Source of the DNA: an uncultured Saprospiraceae bacterium
GTDB lineage: Bacteria > Bacteroidota > Bacteroidia > Chitinophagales > Saprospiraceae
NCBI GenBank assembly: GCA_937967535.1
Contig: CALCMV010000312.1
Coordinates: 1 to 7,020 of the forward strand
Length of the DNA stretch: 7,020 nucleotides
Direction of reading: 5' to 3'
Both the position numbers and the translations under genes were made by a program. The notes beneath the pieces are model-generated. The model searched no databases and was not told the origin of the DNA. It saw only the letters and a list, made by a program, of their open reading frames with translations. Below are positions 1 through 6,758 of the stretch, one piece after another (within the stretch, counting starts at the first letter, position 1; each line of letters opens with the position of its first letter).

Positions 1-72
1 TATTTTTTATAACAAATAAATAATAGTCAAATATTATTTCCGTAAAATATGCAGAAGAACCATTATTTATAT

Positions 73-137
73 TCGAATTTGAGTTAAAACTTGTCAGACA
101 TTTTGAAAATGTCTGACAAGTTTTAACTCAAATTCGA
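73..137. repeat. 65-base perfect inverted repeat downstream of the PKD lipoprotein gene
   Basis: Two 32-base arms (73-104 and 106-137) are exactly complementary around one central G at 105. The inner part reads CTTGTCAGACATTTT and then its complement. The repeat starts 16 bases after the stop codon of the last gene, so the 3' end of that transcript would fold into a very long hairpin. No clear U-tract follows on the minus strand (the next bases read ATAAATAATGG), so it is not a classical intrinsic terminator. It could instead stop RNA decay, separate this gene from a following lyase gene, or be a copy of a dispersed palindromic repeat. One flanking position (72/138) would pair as U-G only in a plus-strand transcript. 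Confidence 0.9.
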
Positions 138-152
138 GTCGGTACGGGTGGT

Positions 153-1016
153 TTATTCTGCAAATTCAAATAAATCAATACGACATTCTACACCTACATT
201 AGTGAAGTAAATCGCTATCTCTGAGCTGCTACCTGAATTAAATTCTATAGAAGCCGGTACATAGTCACTCGCGCTTGATTGGTCGGTCAACTCCACAGAG
301 GCAATCGTTGTTTTGGCAACCAAAGCCGGGTCTGATACTGCACCACTGAGTATGGATACAGTGAGTGTACCCACAGGGTCGGTCTTCATCGTATATGCAA
401 AATTGAGCGTATAATCCGTATCGGGTAAAACGCTAACAAGTTGATAACCAATTCTATCACCTGCAGAGGGTAATTTGGCAGCTTGGTCGCCGTCGAATAC
501 CGGACTTGATGTAATCTGAATGACACCGCCCAAATCGCTGTTTCTCCAGCAATCGCGACCATCTGCATTATCGCCACAACCTGCGGTATCAGAGTCATCT
601 TCAAAACTAAACTCGGAAATCACAGGTGTAAAAGCAACCACCGGCTCTACGACTTCAACGGTTTGCTCTATTGTGCTGGTTTTTCCCAATTTGTCCGAAG
701 CCGTCAGTGTTACAGTATATGTACCGTCTGCATACGTATTCCTTGGATCGGCATCGGTAGAGGTATTGCCATCACCAAAATCCCATAAGTAATCTGTAGA
801 AGAAATAGAGAGGTTGGTAAATCTAATTTCCTGATAATCTGATTCATTCGGAGTGAAAGAAAAAGCAGCTGATGGGGGCGTTAGGTCAGGAATTGACCCT
901 TCTTCGGGTAGTTCGATGTCGTCGCAAGCCCCAATCAATCCAATCATTAAAAATGAGAGGAAAAGTAGTTGTATAGCGGATTTTACCGATATATTTTTTA
1001 TATTAATAAACTTCAT
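153..1016 (-). CDS. PKD-domain surface lipoprotein with C-terminal carbohydrate-binding-like module
   Basis: This 287-residue protein has a hydrophobic signal segment (about residues 14-30) ending in a lipobox, I-G-A-C31, so it should be a lipoprotein. The acidic residues right after the cysteine (DD) resemble the Bacteroidota surface-export signal, which places it on the outer face of the outer membrane. Residues about 47-123 form one PKD domain with the diagnostic WDFGDG at 78-83 and a closing TYTVTLTASD strand. Residues about 130-287 are beta-rich. They include GRDCWR and GDRIGYQ motifs and end in a strand with acidic and aromatic residues; I read this as a CBM-like jelly roll. C147 and C156 could form a disulfide. 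No catalytic motif is visible. As the last gene after susC and susD it is probably an accessory glycan-binding protein (SusE/F-like in role). From memory, similar PKD lipoproteins follow SusCD in marine alginate loci. The start is preceded by an AT-rich stretch with no Shine-Dalgarno motif. Confidence 0.88.
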   Translation of the reverse strand: MKFINIKNISVKSAIQLLFLSFLMIGLIGACDDIELPEEGSIPDLTPPSAAFSFTPNESDYQEIRFTNLSISSTDYLWDFGDGNTSTDADPRNTYADGTYTVTLTASDKLGKTSTIEQTVEVVEPVVAFTPVISEFSFEDDSDTAGCGDNADGRDCWRNSDLGGVIQITSSPVFDGDQAAKLPSAGDRIGYQLVSVLPDTDYTLNFAYTMKTDPVGTLTVSILSGAVSDPALVAKTTIASVELTDQSSASDYVPASIEFNSGSSSEIAIYFTNVGVECRIDLFEFAE

Positions 1017-1029
1017 TTTTATAATATTT

Positions 1030-1198
1030 AATGAGTGATTTGGGGGTGAATTTTAAATGAGTGAATGAATGAATTTTGAATGAGTGAATAATTTAATATG
1101 ATAATATTTTTCATTGTCGCATTAACGTATGTCAGCATTATCATATTAAATATTCACTCATTCATCTCGATAAATATCGGGACACTCATTTTAAATTT
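1030..1198. repeat. Nested AATGAGTGA inverted-repeat element between susD-like and PKD genes
   Basis: The word AATGAGTGA occurs directly at 1030-1038, 1056-1064 and 1079-1087, and in inverted orientation at 1154-1162; a shorter CACTCATT lies at 1183-1190. The core is a hairpin: 1078-1105 pairs with 1137-1163, 27 pairs with a single bulged base and a 31-base loop. A weaker outer pairing joins about 1049-1063 to 1183-1198, the far end touching the SusD stop codon. The element fills nearly the whole 180-base gap. In the mRNA it would form a long AU-rich structure that could stabilise the upstream susCD message or damp expression of the PKD gene. Nothing in it looks coding. Confidence 0.8.
1165..1182. 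repeat. Degenerate CCCGAT/ATCGGG short palindrome
   Basis: The sequence has 7-base arms TCTCGAT and ATCGGGA around AAAT, with one imperfect pair. It resembles the perfect CCCGATAGCTATCGGG palindrome at 6978-6997, so both are probably members of one short dispersed palindrome family. It lies within the larger repeat element of the susD-PKD gap. Confidence 0.55.
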
Positions 1199-2540
1199 AA
1201 TAGCCCGGATTTTGAGTGAGTGCGCCACCGCTAACGTTGATTTCTTTTTGCGGAATGGGTAGTAACAAATCTCTGGGGGTGAATGTCTCCCCTATCGAAG
1301 TGGCAAATGCTCCGAGTACTTCCTCTGCCACACCAAAGCGGACGAGGTCGTAAAAACGGTGATTCTCAAATGCGAGTTCGGTTCTACGCTCTTTGAGAAG
1401 CATTTCTTTTGTCAGTTCTGTTGCTTCAGACATGTCTGCCCTTGTACGAACTTGATTGAAAGCATCTAAGGCTCTGCTATCGGTAGTCGATGCGCCACCT
1501 GCCATAATTGCCTCTGCATACATAAGCAATACATCAGCGTGACGCAAGACAATCCAATCATTGCCACACAAACGCGCATCAGAAGAAACGGTAATAAATT
1601 TACCCACCTCATCAGGATTTGTAGGGCTGTACAATGTGCCTGTTCGGATGGTTTCGTCCGGATTGTAATTGGCATTGAAATCGTCGGTGATATAGTTGAG
1701 ACCTGCTCTCACACCACCTGCCGTCATTTCAAATGAGAAATCCTGACTTTCATTGGCATCATCATCGAAATAAGGAATCGCGAAGACAATTTCATCATTG
1801 CCTTCCGAATAAAATACATCGTGGTAATTGTCCAAGAGCGCGTATGTGCCACTTGCAATCAAGCCATTTAGTACGGTTTCCGCACCTGAATAATTGCCTT
1901 GTGTCAATTGCACTTTACCGAGTAATGCCTGTGCTGCACCTTTTTCGGCACGTCCGAAAGGCATGTCGGCGGGGAGGAGTTCTACTGCCGAAGTAAGGTC
2001 AGATTCTATGGCTGCGAGTACAGCACTTTGTTCCCTTTGTCCAAAAAATTCGGTATCGGTTGGGATAATTACTCTATCTAAAATCGGTACGCCACCGAAG
2101 GCTCTCGTCAGGTTAAAATGTGATAATGCACGGGCAAATCTGGCTTCGCCTTCAAACTGGCTTCTAAGTTCTGCTTCTTCTACAACATCCAGATTTTCGA
2201 GTACACGATTGGCACGGAAAATTACATTATAATTTGCCGACCAATAATCGCCTATGGCAAGATTGGTGGGTCGCACATCCAGACTTTCAAACTGCGCCCA
2301 ATCTCCCTCTCGGGATTTGGTGCGGGTATTGTCGGAGCGCATTTCCGTGAGGGCAAATTCGCGTAAAGGAACATTTTGTAAACCATCATATATCGCAATG
2401 ACCGCCGCTTCTACTTGTGCGGTATTTTGATAAAAACCATTTTCACCGATAGCAGATTCGGGTGCAAGGTCAAGTTGGTCTTGGCAGCCGAATATCATCA
2501 AGATTGTACAGGTGAAAAGAATATATTTTATATTTTTCAT
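1197..2540 (-). CDS. susD-like: SusD/RagB-family outer-membrane glycan-binding lipoprotein
   Basis: The 447-residue protein begins with a lipoprotein signal ending in I-F-G-C19, so the mature protein is lipid-anchored and expected at the cell surface, capping the SusC barrel. Family hallmarks appear in order: EMRSDNT (66-72), IFRANRVLENL (107-117), the helical EARFARALSHFNL...FGGVPIL segment (132-154) and the TPR-like AQALLGKVQLTQGNY stretch (about 203-217). Then come VLRHADVLLMYAEA (331-344), FNQVRTRADM (361-370), ERRTELAFENHRFYDLVRFG (384-403), LLPIPQKEI (426-434) and the terminal QNPGY. The protein is somewhat shorter than many SusD homologues (often near 500 residues) but is complete at both ends. 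It follows the SusC gene by 95 bases in the usual order. The family binds oligosaccharide and delivers it to SusC; the ligand cannot be read from the sequence. The ATG is preceded by an A/T-only stretch instead of a Shine-Dalgarno sequence. Confidence 0.96.
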   Translation of the reverse strand: MKNIKYILFTCTILMIFGCQDQLDLAPESAIGENGFYQNTAQVEAAVIAIYDGLQNVPLREFALTEMRSDNTRTKSREGDWAQFESLDVRPTNLAIGDYWSANYNVIFRANRVLENLDVVEEAELRSQFEGEARFARALSHFNLTRAFGGVPILDRVIIPTDTEFFGQREQSAVLAAIESDLTSAVELLPADMPFGRAEKGAAQALLGKVQLTQGNYSGAETVLNGLIASGTYALLDNYHDVFYSEGNDEIVFAIPYFDDDANESQDFSFEMTAGGVRAGLNYITDDFNANYNPDETIRTGTLYSPTNPDEVGKFITVSSDARLCGNDWIVLRHADVLLMYAEAIMAGGASTTDSRALDAFNQVRTRADMSEATELTKEMLLKERRTELAFENHRFYDLVRFGVAEEVLGAFATSIGETFTPRDLLLPIPQKEINVSGGALTQNPGY

Positions 2541-2568
2541 TTTTATATTTTTTTCAGTCCACAGCTAT

Positions 2569-2620
2569 CAGTCCGCAGTCCGCAGTTGTTATGCAAGATA
2601 AAACTGTGGACTGTGGACTG
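2569..2620. repeat. Intercistronic hairpin of CAGTCCG heptamers between susC-like and susD-like genes
   Basis: The left arm (2569-2587) is built from iterated 7-base CAGTCCG units, and the right arm (2602-2620) is its complement except at two positions, with a 14-base loop. Both imperfect positions would be G-U pairs in a plus-strand RNA but A-C mismatches in the operon transcript. A further partial copy, CAGTCCACAG, lies at 2555-2564, and the stem can be extended imperfectly through 2561-2568 and 2621-2629. The hairpin starts 16 bases after the SusC stop codon. A structure here could protect the upstream message or set the SusC:SusD ratio. Confidence 0.85.
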
Positions 2621-2635
2621 ATTGACAGCCGACTT

Positions 2636-5600
2636 TTAGAATTTCAAATTAAGTCCTCCTGAAATAGTACGGAAAATCGGTGCAGGTCCGCGCTGATAAC
2701 CGTAGGTTAGTGGGTTGCCACGTCCTTGGTCATAGCCTTCGGGATTGTAACCGACATAACCCTCTGCTGTTCTGTAAATCAGATTTTGCGCGCCTACATA
2801 TATGCGGAGGTCACGAATACCGATTTGTCTGAGTACGCTATTAGGAATTTGATAACCTAAATTAACATTACGTATTGCAAGATAATCAGCATCTTGTATA
2901 TCCTCATTAGTAAATATACGTTCTTCTACTAAATCAGCATCAGGGAAATCGTTGGTATAATCTTGTTGGCCCGAAAATTCATTTCGAATGTATTGAGAGG
3001 AGATATTTCTGACTTGTGCGCCTTCCGTACCTTGTATCATAAAGCTGAAATCAAAATTGCCGAATGTCAAATTGTTGTTGAAACTCCAAATTAAATCCGG
3101 ATAAGGATCGCCCAAGATAGTGCGGTCGTCGGGGTCAATCACGCCGTCGCCATTGAGGTCTCTGACATAAATATCTTGTGATTGAGCATTGATGGGATAG
3201 AATGGATTATTAATATATTCTAAAGGAATTTCATCTTTTACGACATAACCGTAGAAGGAAGAAATCGGTTGTCCTTCTAATGCAATCCACTCGGCGGGGC
3301 GTTTATCATCTACAATACTAATCACGCCGCTTGCGCCTGCAAAGTCAATAAGTTCATTTTCATTACGGGTAAAAATAACGGAGGTGTTCCAAGAGAGATT
3401 TCTATTGGAAATAACACCTGCACGGAGTTCGAGTTCAAAACCTCTGTTTTCAACGATACCTTTATTGACCAAAGCCGACTCAAAACCCGTTACCGCCGGA
3501 ACCGGTAAATCCAATAAAAGGGCTTCACTGCGGCGGTTGTAATAGTCAAATGACAAGCTAAAGCGTCCGCCCAAAACAGATAGGTCAATACCCGGATTGT
3601 ACTCTACGAGTTGTTCCCATGCAAGTTCTGAGTTGGATATATTGATGGCATTGAAGCCGATATTATTGCCGCCGATTGCCGTACCAACAGGCAGAATCTG
3701 CCCAATGTGAGCGTATTCTTCGTCAACATCATTAAGCCTGAAGTCCTTATTCCCTGTAATACCATAGCTAAACCGCACTTTGAGTTCATCAATAAAGTCG
3801 CTTTGGGCTAAGAAACTCTCTTCGGAAATACGCCATCCTACAGATGCTGCGGGGAAGAACCCAAATTTATTGTCGGGTCCAAATCTAGAGCTACCGTCCC
3901 AACGTGCGCTCAAGGATAGCAAATATTTGTCATCAAAAGCATAATTGACACGCGAGATGTAAGATACGAGTGCTTCTCTTGTGGAAGAAGTTTCTGCACC
4001 GACAAGATTGGCTGCGGGGATGGTTTGAATAAAATCATTATCAAATCCTGCTGCTTCGAGTGAACTGCGTTCTATATCCCAACTTTCAAAGGCAAAACCT
4101 CCAACTGCATTGAATTCGTGTTTGCCGATTTTTTTATCCAAATTGAGTGTACTCTCACTGATGACGTGTAGTTGGTCTTCCGTTGTCAGGGTAGATTCAG
4201 AATCTGCTGCACCATTACGCGATGCCTGCACCCCTGCCCAACGGGTATTTTTGGTGAAACGAATATCGCCACCTACGGTTTGTTTGAAATGTAAGCCATC
4301 AAGTAGTTTTATCCGTAAATTAGCATTGGTAAATATCTTGGTTTGATATTTTCTGCGGTCTCTTTCCATGACCTTTGCAAGCGCACTTTGGTTGGATGTG
4401 GCACTAATATCCGTACCACTTTCATCGGGCATTCCTGTTTCGAGGTTGTAGTCGTCAAACATACGCTCCATCGCATAATCACCCACTTGTGCATCTGCCC
4501 ATCTGCCGTTTTCGCGGAAGCGATTGACAAATTGGATATTATTTTCATCAAGAAATAAAGGCAGCCATGCGTTTTGGCGTACCGCATCGTGTACACCTAT
4601 CGGAAATCTTCTTTGCTCGGTGCGCGAAGGATTCAGCGTGATGCCGAAAGATATTCGCTTGCTGATTTTTGTATTTAAATTTAATCTAAAATTAATTTTT
4701 TCATAATTATCGGTCAATAAAACCCCTGCATCGTCCAAGTAACTGACCGAAGCGCGGAATTTGGTATTTTTCGTACCACCGCGTGCCGAAAGTGAATGAC
4801 TGTGAATCAATCCGCCATCCATCATCACTTCTTCCCAATCGGTCTCTCCTACGCCGGCATTCTGAAGTGCTTGTACATACTGCAATTTGTCCGGCAACTC
4901 CTCTCCTATTGCGCTGTAATATTCGTTGGCTCTGCCCAACCAATCATCTACCGTAGTGAGTACATCGGTTTTCGGAACGGATTTGTGACCAACATAGGCA
5001 TTGTAAGAGAAAGTAGTGGGTCCTTCTTTTCCGCCTTTCGTAGTAATCATAATGATACCATTCGCACCACGCGAACCGTAAATGGCAGAAGAAGCTGCAT
5101 CTTTCAAGACTTCAATAGACTCCACATCGTTCATATCCAAACTTGCGAGGTAATCGGAATCTGTACCCACAGCGATACCATCCACAACGATTAATGGATT
5201 GGAATCGGAAGAGATAGAACCTTGTCCACGCACACGAATATCGGGTGCTTCACCGGCTGCCGGATTGGACATTTGGATATTGACCCCGGATATTTGACCA
5301 ACGAGGGCATCATCTACCCGTGCAATCGGAATTTGGTCAAGTTGTTCATTAACCACTTTAGAAATCGCACCTGTGAGGTGTGATTTTTTCTGTTTACCAT
5401 AACCTATTACCACAACTTCGTCCAATAATTCGCTGTCAGGACGTAGATTAACAGCATAGCTTGATTCGCTGCCTATTACCACTTCCTGTGCGACAAAGCC
5501 GATATAGGAAATTTCTAAAATATCACCTTCGTTGGCATCAATCGTAAATTGACCGTTGATGTCGGTGATGGCACCGCGCGTAGTGCCTTTCACGACTACG

Positions 5601-5785
5601 CTTACCCCTATCATCGGCTCGCCTGTATCGTCCGTGATAGTTCCGGTGACATTTTTGGCAGGTGCTTCATGCAAGTTATCAAATGCCAAATTTGTTGTTA
5701 AATTTGTAGCAAAAGTCAACTGGCAGTACAAAGTCCCAATAAGCATAAGGCATAGGACTTTACAGTTAAGTATTGTATTCTTCAT
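2636..5785 (-). CDS. susC-like: SusC/RagA-family TonB-dependent outer-membrane transporter
   Basis: This 1049-residue protein has an N-terminal signal peptide with a likely cleavage after T-F-A26. Residues about 46-118 form a carboxypeptidase-regulatory-like beta-sandwich (VTGTITDDTGEPMIGVSVVVKGT, with DINGQF), common at the N terminus of SusC proteins. A TonB-box-like segment, LDEVVVIGYG, lies at 121-130. The plug domain follows, with VRGQGS (185-190), NPLIVVDG (196-203) and the SusC signature IYGSRGANGIIMITTKGG (235-252). The rest is a beta-barrel ending in the typical aromatic residue (GGLNLKF). An acidic DLNGDGVIDPDDR loop near residue 880 resembles a calcium-binding motif. It imports oligosaccharides with energy from TonB-ExbBD, with the downstream SusD as lid. 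No STN domain is visible before the regulatory-like domain, so signalling through an ECF sigma/anti-sigma pair is unlikely; this fits control by the adjacent GntR regulator. Length and termini indicate an intact gene. The substrate is not shown directly. Confidence 0.97.
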   Translation of the reverse strand: MKNTILNCKVLCLMLIGTLYCQLTFATNLTTNLAFDNLHEAPAKNVTGTITDDTGEPMIGVSVVVKGTTRGAITDINGQFTIDANEGDILEISYIGFVAQEVVIGSESSYAVNLRPDSELLDEVVVIGYGKQKKSHLTGAISKVVNEQLDQIPIARVDDALVGQISGVNIQMSNPAAGEAPDIRVRGQGSISSDSNPLIVVDGIAVGTDSDYLASLDMNDVESIEVLKDAASSAIYGSRGANGIIMITTKGGKEGPTTFSYNAYVGHKSVPKTDVLTTVDDWLGRANEYYSAIGEELPDKLQYVQALQNAGVGETDWEEVMMDGGLIHSHSLSARGGTKNTKFRASVSYLDDAGVLLTDNYEKINFRLNLNTKISKRISFGITLNPSRTEQRRFPIGVHDAVRQNAWLPLFLDENNIQFVNRFRENGRWADAQVGDYAMERMFDDYNLETGMPDESGTDISATSNQSALAKVMERDRRKYQTKIFTNANLRIKLLDGLHFKQTVGGDIRFTKNTRWAGVQASRNGAADSESTLTTEDQLHVISESTLNLDKKIGKHEFNAVGGFAFESWDIERSSLEAAGFDNDFIQTIPAANLVGAETSSTREALVSYISRVNYAFDDKYLLSLSARWDGSSRFGPDNKFGFFPAASVGWRISEESFLAQSDFIDELKVRFSYGITGNKDFRLNDVDEEYAHIGQILPVGTAIGGNNIGFNAINISNSELAWEQLVEYNPGIDLSVLGGRFSLSFDYYNRRSEALLLDLPVPAVTGFESALVNKGIVENRGFELELRAGVISNRNLSWNTSVIFTRNENELIDFAGASGVISIVDDKRPAEWIALEGQPISSFYGYVVKDEIPLEYINNPFYPINAQSQDIYVRDLNGDGVIDPDDRTILGDPYPDLIWSFNNNLTFGNFDFSFMIQGTEGAQVRNISSQYIRNEFSGQQDYTNDFPDADLVEERIFTNEDIQDADYLAIRNVNLGYQIPNSVLRQIGIRDLRIYVGAQNLIYRTAEGYVGYNPEGYDQGRGNPLTYGYQRGPAPIFRTISGGLNLKF

Positions 5786-5830
5786 AATGCAGAATTAATT
5801 TGAATTCATAGTTGATTGTCCTTAAAAATA

Positions 5831-5861
5831 CAAGTATAAATAAGGTAGTATGATATGCGAA
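5831..5861 (-). promoter_or_regulatory. Possible promoter for the susC-like gene
   Basis: On the minus strand a -33-like TTCG (5858-5861) is followed after 19 bases by TATACTTG (5831-5838). Each box differs by one base from the Bacteroidota consensus TTTG / TAnnTTTG. Transcription would begin near 5824-5826, giving a leader of about 40 bases. No copy of the TTGGTTAACCAA palindrome lies in this gap. The promoter is therefore either not directly under the regulator, or the transporter genes are mainly read through from the stronger promoter upstream of the regulator. Confidence 0.4.
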
Positions 5862-5866
5862 TCTAT

Positions 5867-5885
5867 GACTATCGACTATCGACTA
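5867..5885. repeat. GACTATC heptamer tandem repeat at the end of the regulator gene
   Basis: Two full copies of GACTATC (5867-5873 and 5874-5880) and a partial third, GACTA (5881-5885), stand in tandem. The last copy supplies the TAG stop codon of the GntR gene (CTA at 5883-5885 on the plus strand). The array is short and could vary in copy number by slippage. It lies just upstream of the possible susC promoter. Confidence 0.75.
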
Positions 5886-6590
5886 AATGTTTATATTTTT
5901 TCCTGCGAAATCCAGTACATCCTGAAGGTGGAATTGCATGGCTTTTTGTACCGCTTCGGTATCCTGTTCAATAATATAATTAAGAATTTGCCGATGCTCA
6001 TTAATGGTCTTTGTGACCATATCCTTGTTGCACACCTTGAGCCTTGCATAGCTCTTAATAATATCGGGAATGATAATGAGCATCAATGATTTGAGGACTT
6101 TATTTTTGCTCGCCTCTGCAATTTTGAGGTGAAACATTAAATCTTCCTCTATCGCTTCTCCCTCTTGTTCGAGTTCCTTTTCGTAGGCATTTAAGGCTTT
6201 TTCGAGAGCAATAATATCATCGGCTGTTCTACGCTCGGCAGCAAACATAGCAGATTTGATTTCAAGCAAAACCCGAGTTTCTACCAAAGAAGCAAAATCA
6301 TTATCCTCTATTTCCAAAACATCTGTGATTAAACCTTCCAAAGCAGTGATACCCAAACCTGCAATGACAGTACCGGACTGTGGCACCGTTTTGACAATAC
6401 CGTAAAACTCTAACTTCTGAATCGCATCACGCACATACGAACGACCAATTCCGAATTTTTCTGCTAATTGTCTTTCAGAGGGCAACCTGTCACCTGCTTC
6501 CAATTGTCCTGAAGTGATTAGACCGCGTATTTGGCGAATAATTTGATCCACAGGGGTTTCTGCTTTAATCTCACTGAAATTCTCTAACAT
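5883..6590 (-). CDS. GntR-family transcriptional regulator, FadR subfamily with FCD domain
   Basis: The 235-residue protein has an N-terminal winged helix-turn-helix (about residues 12-78) with the GntR pattern LPSERQLAEKFGIGRSYVRDAIQKLEFYGIV (36-66) and a wing ending in VPQSGTVI. Residues about 98-227 form an all-helical FCD domain. The family's metal and ligand site is complete: D150 and H154 in EEDLMFHL, H199 in NEHRQI, and H221 in MQFHLQDV. FCD regulators typically respond to carboxylated metabolites such as uronates or 2-keto-3-deoxygluconate, and usually act as repressors released by the ligand. This gene is the first in the transcription unit, 97 bases before the SusC gene. Its own promoter is overlapped by tandem UxuR-like palindromes (6733-6758), which points to autoregulation. 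The exact effector is not visible; an alginate- or pectin-derived acid is the best guess. The start at 6590 places the DNA-binding domain at the usual distance from the N terminus. Confidence 0.94.
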   Translation of the reverse strand: MLENFSEIKAETPVDQIIRQIRGLITSGQLEAGDRLPSERQLAEKFGIGRSYVRDAIQKLEFYGIVKTVPQSGTVIAGLGITALEGLITDVLEIEDNDFASLVETRVLLEIKSAMFAAERRTADDIIALEKALNAYEKELEQEGEAIEEDLMFHLKIAEASKNKVLKSLMLIIIPDIIKSYARLKVCNKDMVTKTINEHRQILNYIIEQDTEAVQKAMQFHLQDVLDFAGKNINI

Positions 6591-6609
6591 AACTCAAGTT
6601 GCGAGTTAT

Positions 6610-6680
6610 TGAGTTGTGAGTTACGGGTCGGTTAAAAGGGACTGTACTTGTTTATTCGAGTACCCGTTTCTCATAACTTA
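6610..6680. repeat. Imperfect inverted repeat in the regulator's 5' leader
   Basis: Bases 6610-6629 and 6661-6680 are inverted copies matching at 15 or 16 of 20 positions, sharing AGTT, TGAG and ACGGGT, with a 31-base loop. The left side contains heptamer-like TGAGTTG and TGAGTTA units, with another GAGTT at 6603-6607. Two of the imperfect pairs would be G-U in a plus-strand RNA. The repeat falls between the predicted transcription start (about 6750) and the start codon (6590), so the leader RNA may be structured. No known riboswitch pattern is recognised. Confidence 0.6.
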
Positions 6681-6730
6681 AATGACTCTAAAATAAAGGT
6701 GTTGTTTTGTATTCATTTGATTGGGCAAAG

Positions 6731-6758
6731 AATTGGTTAACCAATTTTGGCTGACCAA
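6731..6758. promoter_or_regulatory. Tandem UxuR/ExuR-like operators for the GntR regulator
   Basis: Two 12-bp palindromic sites stand 14 bases apart: TTGGTTAACCAA (6733-6744) is perfect and TTGGCTGACCAA (6747-6758) is perfect apart from its centre. With flanks the first reads AATTGGTTAACCAATT, a perfect 16-bp palindrome that differs from the hexuronate-regulator core AATTGGTATACCAATT (from memory) only in the two central bases. The second overlaps the -7 box of the predicted regulator promoter by three bases, and the first covers the region just after the transcription start, a position typical of repression. That the neighbouring FadR-type protein binds here is inferred from family site preference and position. 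Confidence 0.75.

Noticed and set aside
1894..2232. 112-codon plus-strand reading frame
   Set aside because: It is antisense to the SusD gene, with a Ser/Ala-rich low-complexity product typical of a shadow frame.
4796..5194. 132-codon plus-strand reading frame
   Set aside because: It lies entirely antisense to the conserved plug region of the SusC gene, and its product shows no recognisable domain.
5719..5725. Cysteine 21 in the SusC signal region as a lipobox
   Set aside because: The preceding residues (T-L-Y) do not fit a lipobox. SusC proteins are barrel proteins with ordinary signal peptides, and a T-F-A cleavage site follows.
5867..5885. Short direct repeats as a CRISPR array
   Set aside because: The 7-bp units are contiguous with no spacers, far too short for CRISPR repeats, and no cas gene is present.
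5850..6089. 79-codon plus-strand reading frame starting in the regulator-susC gap
   Set aside because: It overlaps the 3' end of the well-supported GntR gene on the opposite strand and has no promoter or domain support.
6591..6750. Riboswitch in the long regulator leader
   Set aside because: The leader holds one imperfect inverted repeat made of heptamer-like words but no conserved aptamer pattern that I recognise.
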